From an uncultured Paenibacillaceae bacterium (GTDB lineage Bacteria > Bacillota > Bacilli > Paenibacillales > K13), in NCBI GenBank assembly GCA_913056365.1, contig CAJXLT010000001.1, forward strand, positions 186,001 through 250,000: DNA of 64,000 nucleotides, written 5' to 3'. The first letter of the stretch is position 1. Each line of letters starts with the position of its first letter. The position numbers were made by a program, and so were the translations under genes. Shown here piece by piece: positions 53,188 through 60,967 of the stretch. The notes beneath the pieces were generated by a model. That model did not search any database. It had not been told where the DNA came from and was given only the letters and a program-made list of their open reading frames with translations.

Positions 53188-53523
53188 ATGGGGATCAGTG
53201 TATATCAGGCGCAATCCCAGCAAAGTCGATTGAATGGGATGGCAACAGATATTAGGAATGTAGGCTCAGGGTTATCGCTGTTAGAGCATCAGCTTAATCA
53301 GTATTATCGATCCAGTGAAACCGCTACATTACAAATAGTGATTCAACAAATCGCTCGTGAATTAGGTGCTTTAGCATATGATTTAGAGCGAATTGGAGAC
53401 GATATTGTGGACGCAGCAGAGGATATCAAGAGAGAAGAAGAGGCTCGCGCCCGTGCGGCAGCTGCCGCCGCAGCTCGAGCAGCAGCAGCCCGTGCGGCAG
53501 CTGCATCTCAACAAATGAGATAA
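53188..53523 (+). CDS. Small helical effector partner (Lap/YwqI-like candidate)
   Basis: A 111-residue helical protein (SQQSRLNGMATDIRNVGSGL, LQIVIQQIARELGALAYDLE) that ends in an Ala/Arg-rich tail (long alternating runs of A and RA). Small helical proteins encoded just before LXG-type effectors, such as YwqH/YwqI in Bacillus or Lap proteins in streptococci, bind the effector N-terminus for export; this gene is in exactly that place. ATG at 53188 has AAGGAGTGAG upstream; a GTG at 53185 is a close alternative. I recognise no exact family. Confidence 0.7.
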   Translation: MGISVYQAQSQQSRLNGMATDIRNVGSGLSLLEHQLNQYYRSSETATLQIVIQQIARELGALAYDLERIGDDIVDAAEDIKREEEARARAAAAAAARAAAARAAAASQQMR

Positions 53524-53581
53524 CCACAATCATCTATGACTTGGCGACGAGATCAACTTACATCAGAGGAAGTGAGATGCT

Positions 53582-54826
53582 GTGACTATCATTCGTATTG
53601 ATATAAACCAAGTTCTGAACATGAATCAGATCAAACAACGGGATACCGACAAATTAAAGATAGTGCAGAGTGATCTTAGTCGGTTGAATTATCAAGTCGA
53701 TCATAAAATTAGTGCGCGTAACAACATTGCAAGTAATCTGAATCGGGCAAGCATTCGCTTAGATGAACTGAACAATCGTATTCATAGACTCCACACATTT
53801 ATTGATCAATCCATGGAAATGTACTGGCGCAATGAGGAGAAGTTAACTCGCGAGGCAGAGCAGGTCATAAACAATACTCAGAGTGGGTCTCAGAGGGCGT
53901 TTTGGGACATTGTTAAGAATCTTATTCCATCGACACTGCCAATCGTTAACAAATTATTGAACAGTAAGATGTTCAGGTTAATGGATATGTCAATGAATTT
54001 AAGGTTTAGAATGATAAAGAAAGATGGTATGCAATATATTAAAGTTCAACGACCACCCAATAAATACCAAGCTGGAGATTTACGAGATATACTAGCTAAA
54101 TATATGGGCGGTAATAAATGGTCATGGTCCTATGTTAACAAACTAATAAATGATGGAATTCCAGTTTATAATATTGAGAAAAACTCTCTCATCAATAAAT
54201 ATACGGGCAGATTGAGTCATACTAGTTTCGATGAATTTAATCAGTTTATAAAGGATATCCCCAAAAAAGCATCTGTGAAAGTTTGGGAATCTACAAAGAG
54301 TGGCTTTGTTGAGGGGATCAATTTATGGAAGGATTTTGATTGGAGAAATTCATCTGACTTAACAAAGTTCGGGAAATCATTCGGGATTGCAGGTACTGTC
54401 TTAGGGGTTGTTGGTAATGTGGAAGATGCTTTCTTTAATCCAAATACGGAGGACGCTACTACTGGGGAAAAAGTGAAGACGTTTCTTGTAAATACATCTG
54501 TTGATGTGGGTATAGGGGGAGCATCTGTAGCAGTGGGTGCAACTGTGGGGTCATTCTTTGTTCCACCTGTTGGTACTGTAGTTGGTGCAGGTGTAGGACT
54601 TACAGTGAACACAATAGTCAATGTGAATATGATAGGAGATCCCAAAACCTCTATAGCGAAATATACAAAGCAAAAGGCGAATGAGGCAGTCGACGCTGTT
54701 GTAGACTTCAGCAAAGACACCGTGGATACGGTCAAAGGGAAAGTGAATGAATTAGGCAATGCAGTAAGTGAGAAAACTAAAAATATAGCAAATAACATAG
54801 GCAATAAACTTAGTGTGATTTTTTAA
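53582..54826 (+). CDS. Type VII effector with helical N-terminus and glycine-zipper membrane domain
   Basis: A 414-residue protein. The first ~100 residues are helical (from TIIRIDINQVLNMN to the WRNEEKL stretch), a targeting domain similar in layout to that of the toxin at 24215. After an unrecognised middle part, residues about 260-350 are Gly/Val/Ala-rich (GIAGTVLGVVGNVEDAFF, then GGASVAVGATVGSFFVPPVG and VVGAGVGLTVNTIVNV), typical of membrane-inserting or glycine-zipper toxins. The end is a Lys-rich helix. A GTG at 53582 is the start (GAGGAAGTGAG upstream). The AT-rich codon use differs from the ATPase genes. The next gene encodes a membrane protein that would suit as immunity. Confidence 0.75.
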   Translation: MTIIRIDINQVLNMNQIKQRDTDKLKIVQSDLSRLNYQVDHKISARNNIASNLNRASIRLDELNNRIHRLHTFIDQSMEMYWRNEEKLTREAEQVINNTQSGSQRAFWDIVKNLIPSTLPIVNKLLNSKMFRLMDMSMNLRFRMIKKDGMQYIKVQRPPNKYQAGDLRDILAKYMGGNKWSWSYVNKLINDGIPVYNIEKNSLINKYTGRLSHTSFDEFNQFIKDIPKKASVKVWESTKSGFVEGINLWKDFDWRNSSDLTKFGKSFGIAGTVLGVVGNVEDAFFNPNTEDATTGEKVKTFLVNTSVDVGIGGASVAVGATVGSFFVPPVGTVVGAGVGLTVNTIVNVNMIGDPKTSIAKYTKQKANEAVDAVVDFSKDTVDTVKGKVNELGNAVSEKTKNIANNIGNKLSVIF

Positions 54827-54844
54827 ATGGGTAAGTAAATTAAT

Positions 54845-55618
54845 GTGGAAAACACCTGGAATCGTACTGGTAAGGAGATGATGACCCTGAAGAAATTGAA
54901 TGAGGATGATGTTCAAGAGTTGGTGGAATCAACCTCTGTTAGATTAGATTCGGGAAATACAAGTAAGTGGTTTTGGTCAACAATTATTGCAGAAGTATGT
55001 TTCCTAGCTCCGGCTACATTCGTTTTGAAGCACAGTTCGCAGATTACTCCTGAGCATATTATTACTAACATAGTCGAGGTTGGCTGGATGTGGGTGATCA
55101 TTCATTTTATTCTAGCGGTTATATTTTCGTTCAAAAAAATTGCATATGGCTATCAACATTGGCAATTCATTGTACTTTGTGTTGTTGCATTGATATTTTC
55201 CAATATTGTGTATGTGCCTATCTTTTCTTTTTTAGCTGATCGAGAAATATCGGGATTGTCGTTATATGCAAGTCTGCTGATTGTGGCAGGTGGATGGATC
55301 TATCTTCTGATAGTCTCTATTATCCAACTCAGAATGCTTCGAAGCGGACATTATCGCGACGGTGGATATCTTCATATGAAACATTTGAAATATTTGATTT
55401 TCATACCGCTTGGTTATGGTTTGCTCATGTTGGCAATAGCCGTTTGGTTCGATCCGTCGATGATGGCAGAGATGATTCTTCCTTTTTTGTTTTGTTTTAT
55501 TGTGAGTTACGCGATATCTCTGGCTTGGCCAGAGTTTCTCTTGTTAACAATTATTAAGTGGAAATTTGAGAGTGCGAGACTAGATGAAAAAGGTATGCCA
55601 TTCAATAGTTCTTCTTAG
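54845..55618 (+). CDS. Polytopic membrane protein, candidate immunity protein
   Basis: A 257-residue protein with about six hydrophobic helices (among them STIIAEVCFLAPATFVL, WMWVIIHFILAVIFSF, FIVLCVVALIFSNIVYV, SLYASLLIVAGGWIYLLIV, LIFIPLGYGLLMLAIAV and ILPFLFCFIVSYAISLA). No family is recognised. The start is uncertain: a GTG at 54845 has only a weak site, while ATG at 54881 follows AAGGAG closely. It is AT-rich like the effector gene that ends 18 bases before it. Membrane immunity proteins accompany membrane-depolarising type VII toxins, so this pairing is a reasonable inference. Confidence 0.65.
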   Translation: MENTWNRTGKEMMTLKKLNEDDVQELVESTSVRLDSGNTSKWFWSTIIAEVCFLAPATFVLKHSSQITPEHIITNIVEVGWMWVIIHFILAVIFSFKKIAYGYQHWQFIVLCVVALIFSNIVYVPIFSFLADREISGLSLYASLLIVAGGWIYLLIVSIIQLRMLRSGHYRDGGYLHMKHLKYLIFIPLGYGLLMLAIAVWFDPSMMAEMILPFLFCFIVSYAISLAWPEFLLLTIIKWKFESARLDEKGMPFNSSS

Positions 55619-55631
55619 GAGGATATACGCA

Positions 55632-56111
55632 ATGAAAATTAAAAGAGGCCCGCTCGTCTTTCATAACGTAATAAGCGCACAAATCACATGCGGTGTCAAG
55701 GAATGGATGCAACATGCACAAGAATTCCGCAATGCGATTCTGACGAACGGGTTGTATGGCACCGGTCCTGTCTTCTATCAGGTGTCTCCAATAGAAGGGA
55801 ATGAACGGGAGGCGCAGTTCAGCTTCTACTTGCCTGTGAATCAGAAGGTAGAGATGGAAGTGAACGATACCTTTTCTTTTATTGAAGAATGGCGAATGGA
55901 TGATGGTCTGATGCTGCGTCATGCGGATTTGGACGAGGATCTGGATGATACGTATACGATTTTGCATACTTGTGCACACAACTATGAACTACAACTGGAA
56001 GAACCGTTCTACCATATTTATCTGGACGTCTATGGGGAAGGCATTGTAGATGTATTCGCACCTATCGTAGCTGAGGAAGGAATGGGAGCAGGCCATGATC
56101 AATCCTCATGA
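55632..56111 (+). CDS. DUF5085-like protein A
   Basis: A 159-residue soluble protein that I place in the DUF5085 family from its pattern: GPVFYQVSP, FSFYLPVNQKVEM, and the end EEPFYHIYLDVYGEGIVDVF then APIV. Members are found in type VII loci of Bacillota but have no established role; the two-strand repeats recall AraC-effector/GyrI-like domains. TAGGAGG at 55617-55623 is 8 bases before the ATG at 55632, so the upstream in-frame ATG at 55584, inside the membrane protein gene, is not used. It overlaps the next gene, a diverged paralogue, by 17 bases. Confidence 0.75.
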   Translation: MKIKRGPLVFHNVISAQITCGVKEWMQHAQEFRNAILTNGLYGTGPVFYQVSPIEGNEREAQFSFYLPVNQKVEMEVNDTFSFIEEWRMDDGLMLRHADLDEDLDDTYTILHTCAHNYELQLEEPFYHIYLDVYGEGIVDVFAPIVAEEGMGAGHDQSS

Positions 56112-56562
56112 TTCCATTCGATGCATGAATGTATTGTCGCGCATGTATCAGTTTCATTATCTGGATATGTCCGATGTCATGAAGGATTTCATTGAAGATG
56201 CTACACAGCTAGGTACATATAGAGGACCTATGTTTTACGCTTTGCACAATATTCCCCAAGACGAAGTTATGCTGGGAGAATTCTTCCTGCCATTGGAAGA
56301 GCCAGTAGCGGATGCTGGGGATGAGCTGACCTTTCACAGCTATTATAGTATTGAAAATTTGCTTGGAATCTCAATATTGGGGCAGTTTGAAACGAATACA
56401 GAAGTAGCCTATCGATTGTTGATTGATTACATGACAGAGCATAATCTACGGCAGAATACGCCGTTTTATCATATTTTCAATGTGGATGATACGATGCAGC
56501 AGGTTTCGATTAAAGTCGGGGGAACGGCAGAACAACGCAGCATTGAGGATGTATGGAAGTAA
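56095..56562 (+). CDS. DUF5085-like protein B
   Basis: A 155-residue paralogue of the gene before it. Shared landmarks are RGPMFYALHNIP (GPVFYQVSPIE in A), LGEFFLPLEEPVA (FSFYLPVNQKV in A) and NTPFYHIFNVDD (EEPFYHIYLDV in A). The two are probably a heteromeric pair or old tandem duplication. ATG at 56095 lies inside the end of gene A. It is the last of the type VII effector/accessory genes before the kinase-phosphatase set. Confidence 0.72.
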   Translation: MINPHDSIRCMNVLSRMYQFHYLDMSDVMKDFIEDATQLGTYRGPMFYALHNIPQDEVMLGEFFLPLEEPVADAGDELTFHSYYSIENLLGISILGQFETNTEVAYRLLIDYMTEHNLRQNTPFYHIFNVDDTMQQVSIKVGGTAEQRSIEDVWK

Positions 56563-56611
56563 CATGGTTGTAATTGTCACAAGTCACAGCAAGTGAGAAA
56601 GGGGTGAACGG

Positions 56612-58309
56612 ATGCTGAATCCTGGTGATCGTATTGGGGAGCGTTACCAAGTGAAGGGGTTGCTTGCGCAAGGCGGGATGAGTCAGGTGTACTTGGTGCA
56701 CGATCTGAAATTGAACGGCAAAGTCTGGGTGCTGAAGGAGATCGAGCATACCGGTCAGGGCGCGGCATTTGTTGAGGAGGCGAAGCTGCTTACCAGTTTG
56801 TCTCACCCATACATACCGAACATCACAGATTACTTCGAAGTAAGCAAGGAAGGTCTATGTTACCTCGTCATGGAGTATATCGACGGTGTGACGTTGCAGA
56901 CACGATTTGAACAAGCGTCCAGTAAGTTGCGTGAGCAAGACATATTGAAATATTTGATTCAGCTTTGCGAAGTTTTGCAATATTTGCACGGCCGTGAACA
57001 ACCTGTCGTGTTTCGCGATCTGAAGCCTTCGAATATTATGGTAGACGCTTATGACAATATACGCTTGATCGATTTTGGCATTGCACGCAGCTTTGAGGCA
57101 GGGAAACTAACAGATACGGTACAGATGGGCACGGTTGCTTTCGCAGCACCTGAGCAGTTCGAAGCAGTGCAAACTGATCCGCGTACAGACATTTATGCTG
57201 TTGGCGCCATTATGTACTACTTGCTGTCAGGGGGGAAGTATTATTACGCTTCCGCGGCACGTAAGGATGTATTGACTCATATGCCTTCGACGTGGGTGTC
57301 GCTGATGAATAGACTATTAGCCGCTGATCCTGTGGATCGTTATCAACGCGTGGAGGAAGTCTTGGCTGCGCTCAAGCAGATACAAGCAGGCGGAGAGAAG
57401 CGACAGCACACACAGCTTCAATCTCTGAAGCAGACGAGCCATCTCGGGAATCAGTCACCGATAGATCGCACTGTCGTACTGCGCCCCGGGCCTGCTCATC
57501 GTACCCATCCCGATGGAACGGCGCGGATATTTCCTGGCGCGGCACCTGTGCAATCGGCTCCGTATACGAAGCAAGCGACCCAATCGAATCCTGCTCTTAT
57601 CATATATTTACTCGATGTGAGCGGCTCTATGACGATGCAGCTAAGAAATCAGACTCGATTGGATCTGGTCACGGAATCGCTCTATGCTGCATTGAAGCAG
57701 ATGGTCTTTCGCTCCACTAAGGGCAGTCGCATCTCCCCGCGGTACCGCATCTCTATTATGACCTACAGTGATCAGGTAGAAGATGTGACGAAGGGTATTC
57801 AGCCTATCGATGTATGGATGAGTTCGGGGAACTTGCCTGTATTGAAGACTTATCGGTTTACCGATGCGGCTAAGGCTTTTGCAGAAGCGGAGAGATTGCT
57901 TCAGGCGGAATTGCCTGCTATGCAGGATTCACCTGCTCCGCTAGTCTGTCATATGACTGACGGCGCTTATACCGGAGATGATCCGTTGCCTATCGCGCGC
58001 AGAATTATGGAGTTGTCTGTAAAGGATGGTCCGGTACTCATTGAGAATATATTTATCTCTGACGATGTGCTAGAAGATGAAGTTACGAATCCGAAGCGAT
58101 GGCCAGGTGTGCTGGACGATACTGTGTTTCGCGATGAGTATGGAGCGAAGCTAAGGGAGATGTCTTCTATCATTCCCGACAGCTATCGTCAGATGATGCG
58201 CGAGGCCCATTATCATCTGGATGAAGGGGCATATATGATGTTCCCCGGTGCGAATCCTGAACTTGTATCGCTAGGCTTCCAGATGTCAGCGGCGACACCA
58301 ATTCGATGA
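56612..58309 (+). CDS. Ser/Thr protein kinase fused to a von Willebrand A domain
   Basis: A 565-residue protein. Residues about 10-265 form a Hanks-type kinase: glycine loop LLAQGGMSQVYLV, ATP Lys in VWVLKEIEH, catalytic loop FRDLKPSNIMVD (HRD with Phe for His), DFGIA and GTVAFAAPE, so catalytic residues are kept. After a Gln/Thr-rich linker (265-330) a vWA domain begins with the metal site DVSGSM (about 340) and continues with DGAYTGDD. No membrane helix is seen. Kinase-vWA fusions serve as PpkA in type VI secretion; here the FHA domain of EssC is the evident phospho-reader. GAAAGGGGTGA precedes the ATG; it overlaps the phosphatase gene. Confidence 0.9.
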   Translation: MLNPGDRIGERYQVKGLLAQGGMSQVYLVHDLKLNGKVWVLKEIEHTGQGAAFVEEAKLLTSLSHPYIPNITDYFEVSKEGLCYLVMEYIDGVTLQTRFEQASSKLREQDILKYLIQLCEVLQYLHGREQPVVFRDLKPSNIMVDAYDNIRLIDFGIARSFEAGKLTDTVQMGTVAFAAPEQFEAVQTDPRTDIYAVGAIMYYLLSGGKYYYASAARKDVLTHMPSTWVSLMNRLLAADPVDRYQRVEEVLAALKQIQAGGEKRQHTQLQSLKQTSHLGNQSPIDRTVVLRPGPAHRTHPDGTARIFPGAAPVQSAPYTKQATQSNPALIIYLLDVSGSMTMQLRNQTRLDLVTESLYAALKQMVFRSTKGSRISPRYRISIMTYSDQVEDVTKGIQPIDVWMSSGNLPVLKTYRFTDAAKAFAEAERLLQAELPAMQDSPAPLVCHMTDGAYTGDDPLPIARRIMELSVKDGPVLIENIFISDDVLEDEVTNPKRWPGVLDDTVFRDEYGAKLREMSSIIPDSYRQMMREAHYHLDEGAYMMFPGANPELVSLGFQMSAATPIR

Positions 58310-59133
58310 TGGCGGAGAAGCTGGTGCAGCTCGTGCAATCGTCAGATACACCGTTTCAAGTCTATCGGCGTGCGAAGTGGCAATACAGCTATGGCTACTC
58401 GAGATCAGCGGAATCCAGTATGTCGGATGACATCGGGCAGGATTATATGACGCTCTATGAAGATGAGGAGTCACTGTCCTTCGTTCTTTGTGACGGGGTG
58501 AGCATGTCGTATTTCGGGCATATTGCAGCCAAGTTTGCAGGTGACCGAATACTGAGGTGGCTGAGAGAGGGAAGTCATGATGCAGAGCAAGACATGCTTG
58601 CATCCCATCTCACGCAATACTTGGCAGCATGCACTCAGGAAGCAGGTACATTGCTGGAGAGACATATTATTCCGGATCATATTCAAGGGATGCTTCGGGA
58701 AGTGTTGGCAGATAAGAAGGAACAGGGCAGCAGCACGATGTTTGCTTGTGGTCGCATCGATCGTCCTGGAGAGCTGTATCCCTACGGACGGCTGTTATTA
58801 TGCTGGATGGGAGATATCCGCATCCGAATCTGGTCAGGTCAAGTCGAACACACGATCCAATTAGGTGATCGATTCCATACGCGTGAGCAGTGGAACAGTG
58901 CAAGGGGACCGGTCAGCGGCAGCCCCCATCTGACAGCTCAACCGCTGCTAGGTGATGAGGCAGTAGATTCTCTAGTGATCTATACGGATGGCTTAAAGGT
59001 GCTCGATCGCATGAATAGCATTTCAGATAGGTCGTTGGCTGATTCGCTAGAAGCGCAATCCAGTGATCCGGCAAGCGATGATATGACTTGCTTGCGAGTT
59101 AGCTGGAAGTGGGACGAGCCTCTCGTCGAATAG
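58306..59133 (+). CDS. PP2C-family Ser/Thr phosphatase
   Basis: A 275-residue metal-dependent phosphatase. The conserved acidic positions appear in order: DDIGQD, VLCDGVS, a central WMGDIRIR, YTDGL and DDMTCL, which together bind the two metal ions. It has no membrane helix and would reverse phosphorylation by the kinase encoded directly upstream (overlap ATGATG). A kinase, a phosphatase and an FHA protein in one locus form a full phosphothreonine circuit. The vWA domain or EssC may be the substrate, but no site is shown by the sequence. Confidence 0.87.
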   Translation: MMAEKLVQLVQSSDTPFQVYRRAKWQYSYGYSRSAESSMSDDIGQDYMTLYEDEESLSFVLCDGVSMSYFGHIAAKFAGDRILRWLREGSHDAEQDMLASHLTQYLAACTQEAGTLLERHIIPDHIQGMLREVLADKKEQGSSTMFACGRIDRPGELYPYGRLLLCWMGDIRIRIWSGQVEHTIQLGDRFHTREQWNSARGPVSGSPHLTAQPLLGDEAVDSLVIYTDGLKVLDRMNSISDRSLADSLEAQSSDPASDDMTCLRVSWKWDEPLVE

Positions 59134-59149
59134 AAAGGGGGATAGAAGG

Positions 59150-60967
59150 ATGGCATTTCAACCAGATGTGAAGAAGAAGCTTGTACTTGATGGCAAGCCG
59201 TATTCGATTGGTGAGCATCCGCAAGTACCCGGGGTTCCATATGGACAAGAAGGCAGACAAGGAACCGTCTACATGCTGGATACAGACAATGGCAAGGGCA
59301 AGAAGGCGCTGAAAGTATTTCGATCTAGATTTGTAGATCCTTCGCTCGTACATGAGACAGAACAGATTGTGAAGTTTGCAGGGATGACAGGCTTGGCTGC
59401 AAGTCAGCGTTCTGTGCTATCGCCGCGGAATCATCCCGAGCTTCTTGCGCAGGAGCCCGATTTACTGTATGGCGTAGTCATGCCTTGGATTGATGGCCCT
59501 ACGTGGATGGATATTATGTTGAATGCATCCAGATTAACGCGAAGACAAAGTTATACAGCTGCATATACCCTGACGGAAATATTGCTAACGATGGAACAAC
59601 GCGGGATTGCTCATTGTGATTTGTCTGGACCGAATGTGATGCTTCCCCTGTTGAATGCTCAGAAGAAAAGCGTTCACGCCAAGGATTATGTGCAGCTGAT
59701 CGATCTTGAGCAGATGTATGCCAGTCATTTCGAGCAGCCCTCCCATATGCCAGGCGGTTCCCCAGGCTATAGTCCGCAATATGCTGCTCATACGAACACG
59801 TGGCATGGTCAGGCTGACCGTTTCGCCGGAGCCATCCTCATTATGGAGATGCTAGGGAGCTGCACTGACGCATTCTTCAAGCATGCATGGGGGGAAAGTT
59901 ATTTCGATCCTGATGAGATGCAGCGTTACGGTGAACGAGTTGACCTGCTAAGTGAAGCCATACGTCCAGTCTGGGGAGATGAATTAGCAGAACTGTTCGC
60001 CCGCGCATGGACAAGTGAGGAGATTGCGCAATGTCCGGCATTCGGTGAATGGATGATGGCATTATCCAAGATCGACACGTCAGACTTAGCAGAAGGCAGC
60101 AACCTGACGAGTGACCTGTCAGCTACGGCCAATCTAACCTCCCCTGCATCGAATGCGGGTGCGACAGCAGTGAAGTCACAGCAACAGACTGCAGCAGCTT
60201 CAGAGACAGCAAGCGATATACAAGCAGTCTTGCGCAAAGCGCGTAAGCATGAGGGGAAGGGGAATTGGAAGCGTGCACTAAGCTTGTATCAATCCGCTTA
60301 TGCGCAACAACCGCATGCCAGCGTGGCCAAAGAAATAGAGATTGCGATAGAGCATGCCGAGCACGAGATGAAGAAGCAACAGAGGGAGAAGCTGTCTGTT
60401 GTACCCAAGCTGATAATGGGACAGCTCCGCAAGTATTTCATCATCGTACTTGTAATAGGTGTGTTAGGAGCTGGCGGCTTCTACGGATACAAGTATGTGA
60501 AGAACATGATGAACAAGCCTGACAAGCAGACTGAAGCGAGGACTAATGCCGAAATCATGGAGCTGAAGGAGCAGTTAGCACAGCGAGACAAGGACATCGA
60601 ACAGTTGAAGAAACAGCTGGAGGAACAGAGCAAGCCCTACGAGCAGAAAAGATTCGATCTCATCGGTCAGTTGAGCACAGATTACGAAGAAATCCGCAAA
60701 ATTGCTACCGAGCATTCGGATGAAACAGAGCATGTGGAACGATTGACCTATGAAGCTGCTGGACAGTATTTGCAGAACTTGTATAATTTTTTGCAAACGA
60801 CTTATTCACTTGACGCTTATACGATGGAGCAGCTGCACATCGTTGAAGGGTACTACTACCCGTTTCAATATAATCATGAGCGTAATGCCCAATTGAACTT
60901 GCAGTTTTTCGAGAGTTACCAAGACAAGTTCGACCCAAACTATACGATGGAAGGTGACAGCCCATGA
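59150..60967 (+). CDS. Membrane-anchored kinase-fold protein (possible EssB counterpart)
   Basis: A 605-residue protein. Residues about 20-310 follow the protein-kinase fold: KKALKVFRSRF with the ATP Lys, catalytic-loop-like HCDLSGPNVM, and VQLIDLEQMY where DFG reads DLE. A GSPGYSPQY element lies at the activation segment. Then there is a TPR-like piece (GNWKRALSLYQSAYAQQP near 370), one membrane helix (YFIIVLVIGVLGAGGFYGY, about 425-445), a coiled coil (MELKEQLAQRDKDIEQLKKQ) and an outside domain. The order kinase fold, helix, outside domain is that of EssB in canonical type VII systems, although this protein is longer. GAAAGGGGGAT lies upstream of the ATG. Confidence 0.8.
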   Translation: MAFQPDVKKKLVLDGKPYSIGEHPQVPGVPYGQEGRQGTVYMLDTDNGKGKKALKVFRSRFVDPSLVHETEQIVKFAGMTGLAASQRSVLSPRNHPELLAQEPDLLYGVVMPWIDGPTWMDIMLNASRLTRRQSYTAAYTLTEILLTMEQRGIAHCDLSGPNVMLPLLNAQKKSVHAKDYVQLIDLEQMYASHFEQPSHMPGGSPGYSPQYAAHTNTWHGQADRFAGAILIMEMLGSCTDAFFKHAWGESYFDPDEMQRYGERVDLLSEAIRPVWGDELAELFARAWTSEEIAQCPAFGEWMMALSKIDTSDLAEGSNLTSDLSATANLTSPASNAGATAVKSQQQTAAASETASDIQAVLRKARKHEGKGNWKRALSLYQSAYAQQPHASVAKEIEIAIEHAEHEMKKQQREKLSVVPKLIMGQLRKYFIIVLVIGVLGAGGFYGYKYVKNMMNKPDKQTEARTNAEIMELKEQLAQRDKDIEQLKKQLEEQSKPYEQKRFDLIGQLSTDYEEIRKIATEHSDETEHVERLTYEAAGQYLQNLYNFLQTTYSLDAYTMEQLHIVEGYYYPFQYNHERNAQLNLQFFESYQDKFDPNYTMEGDSP

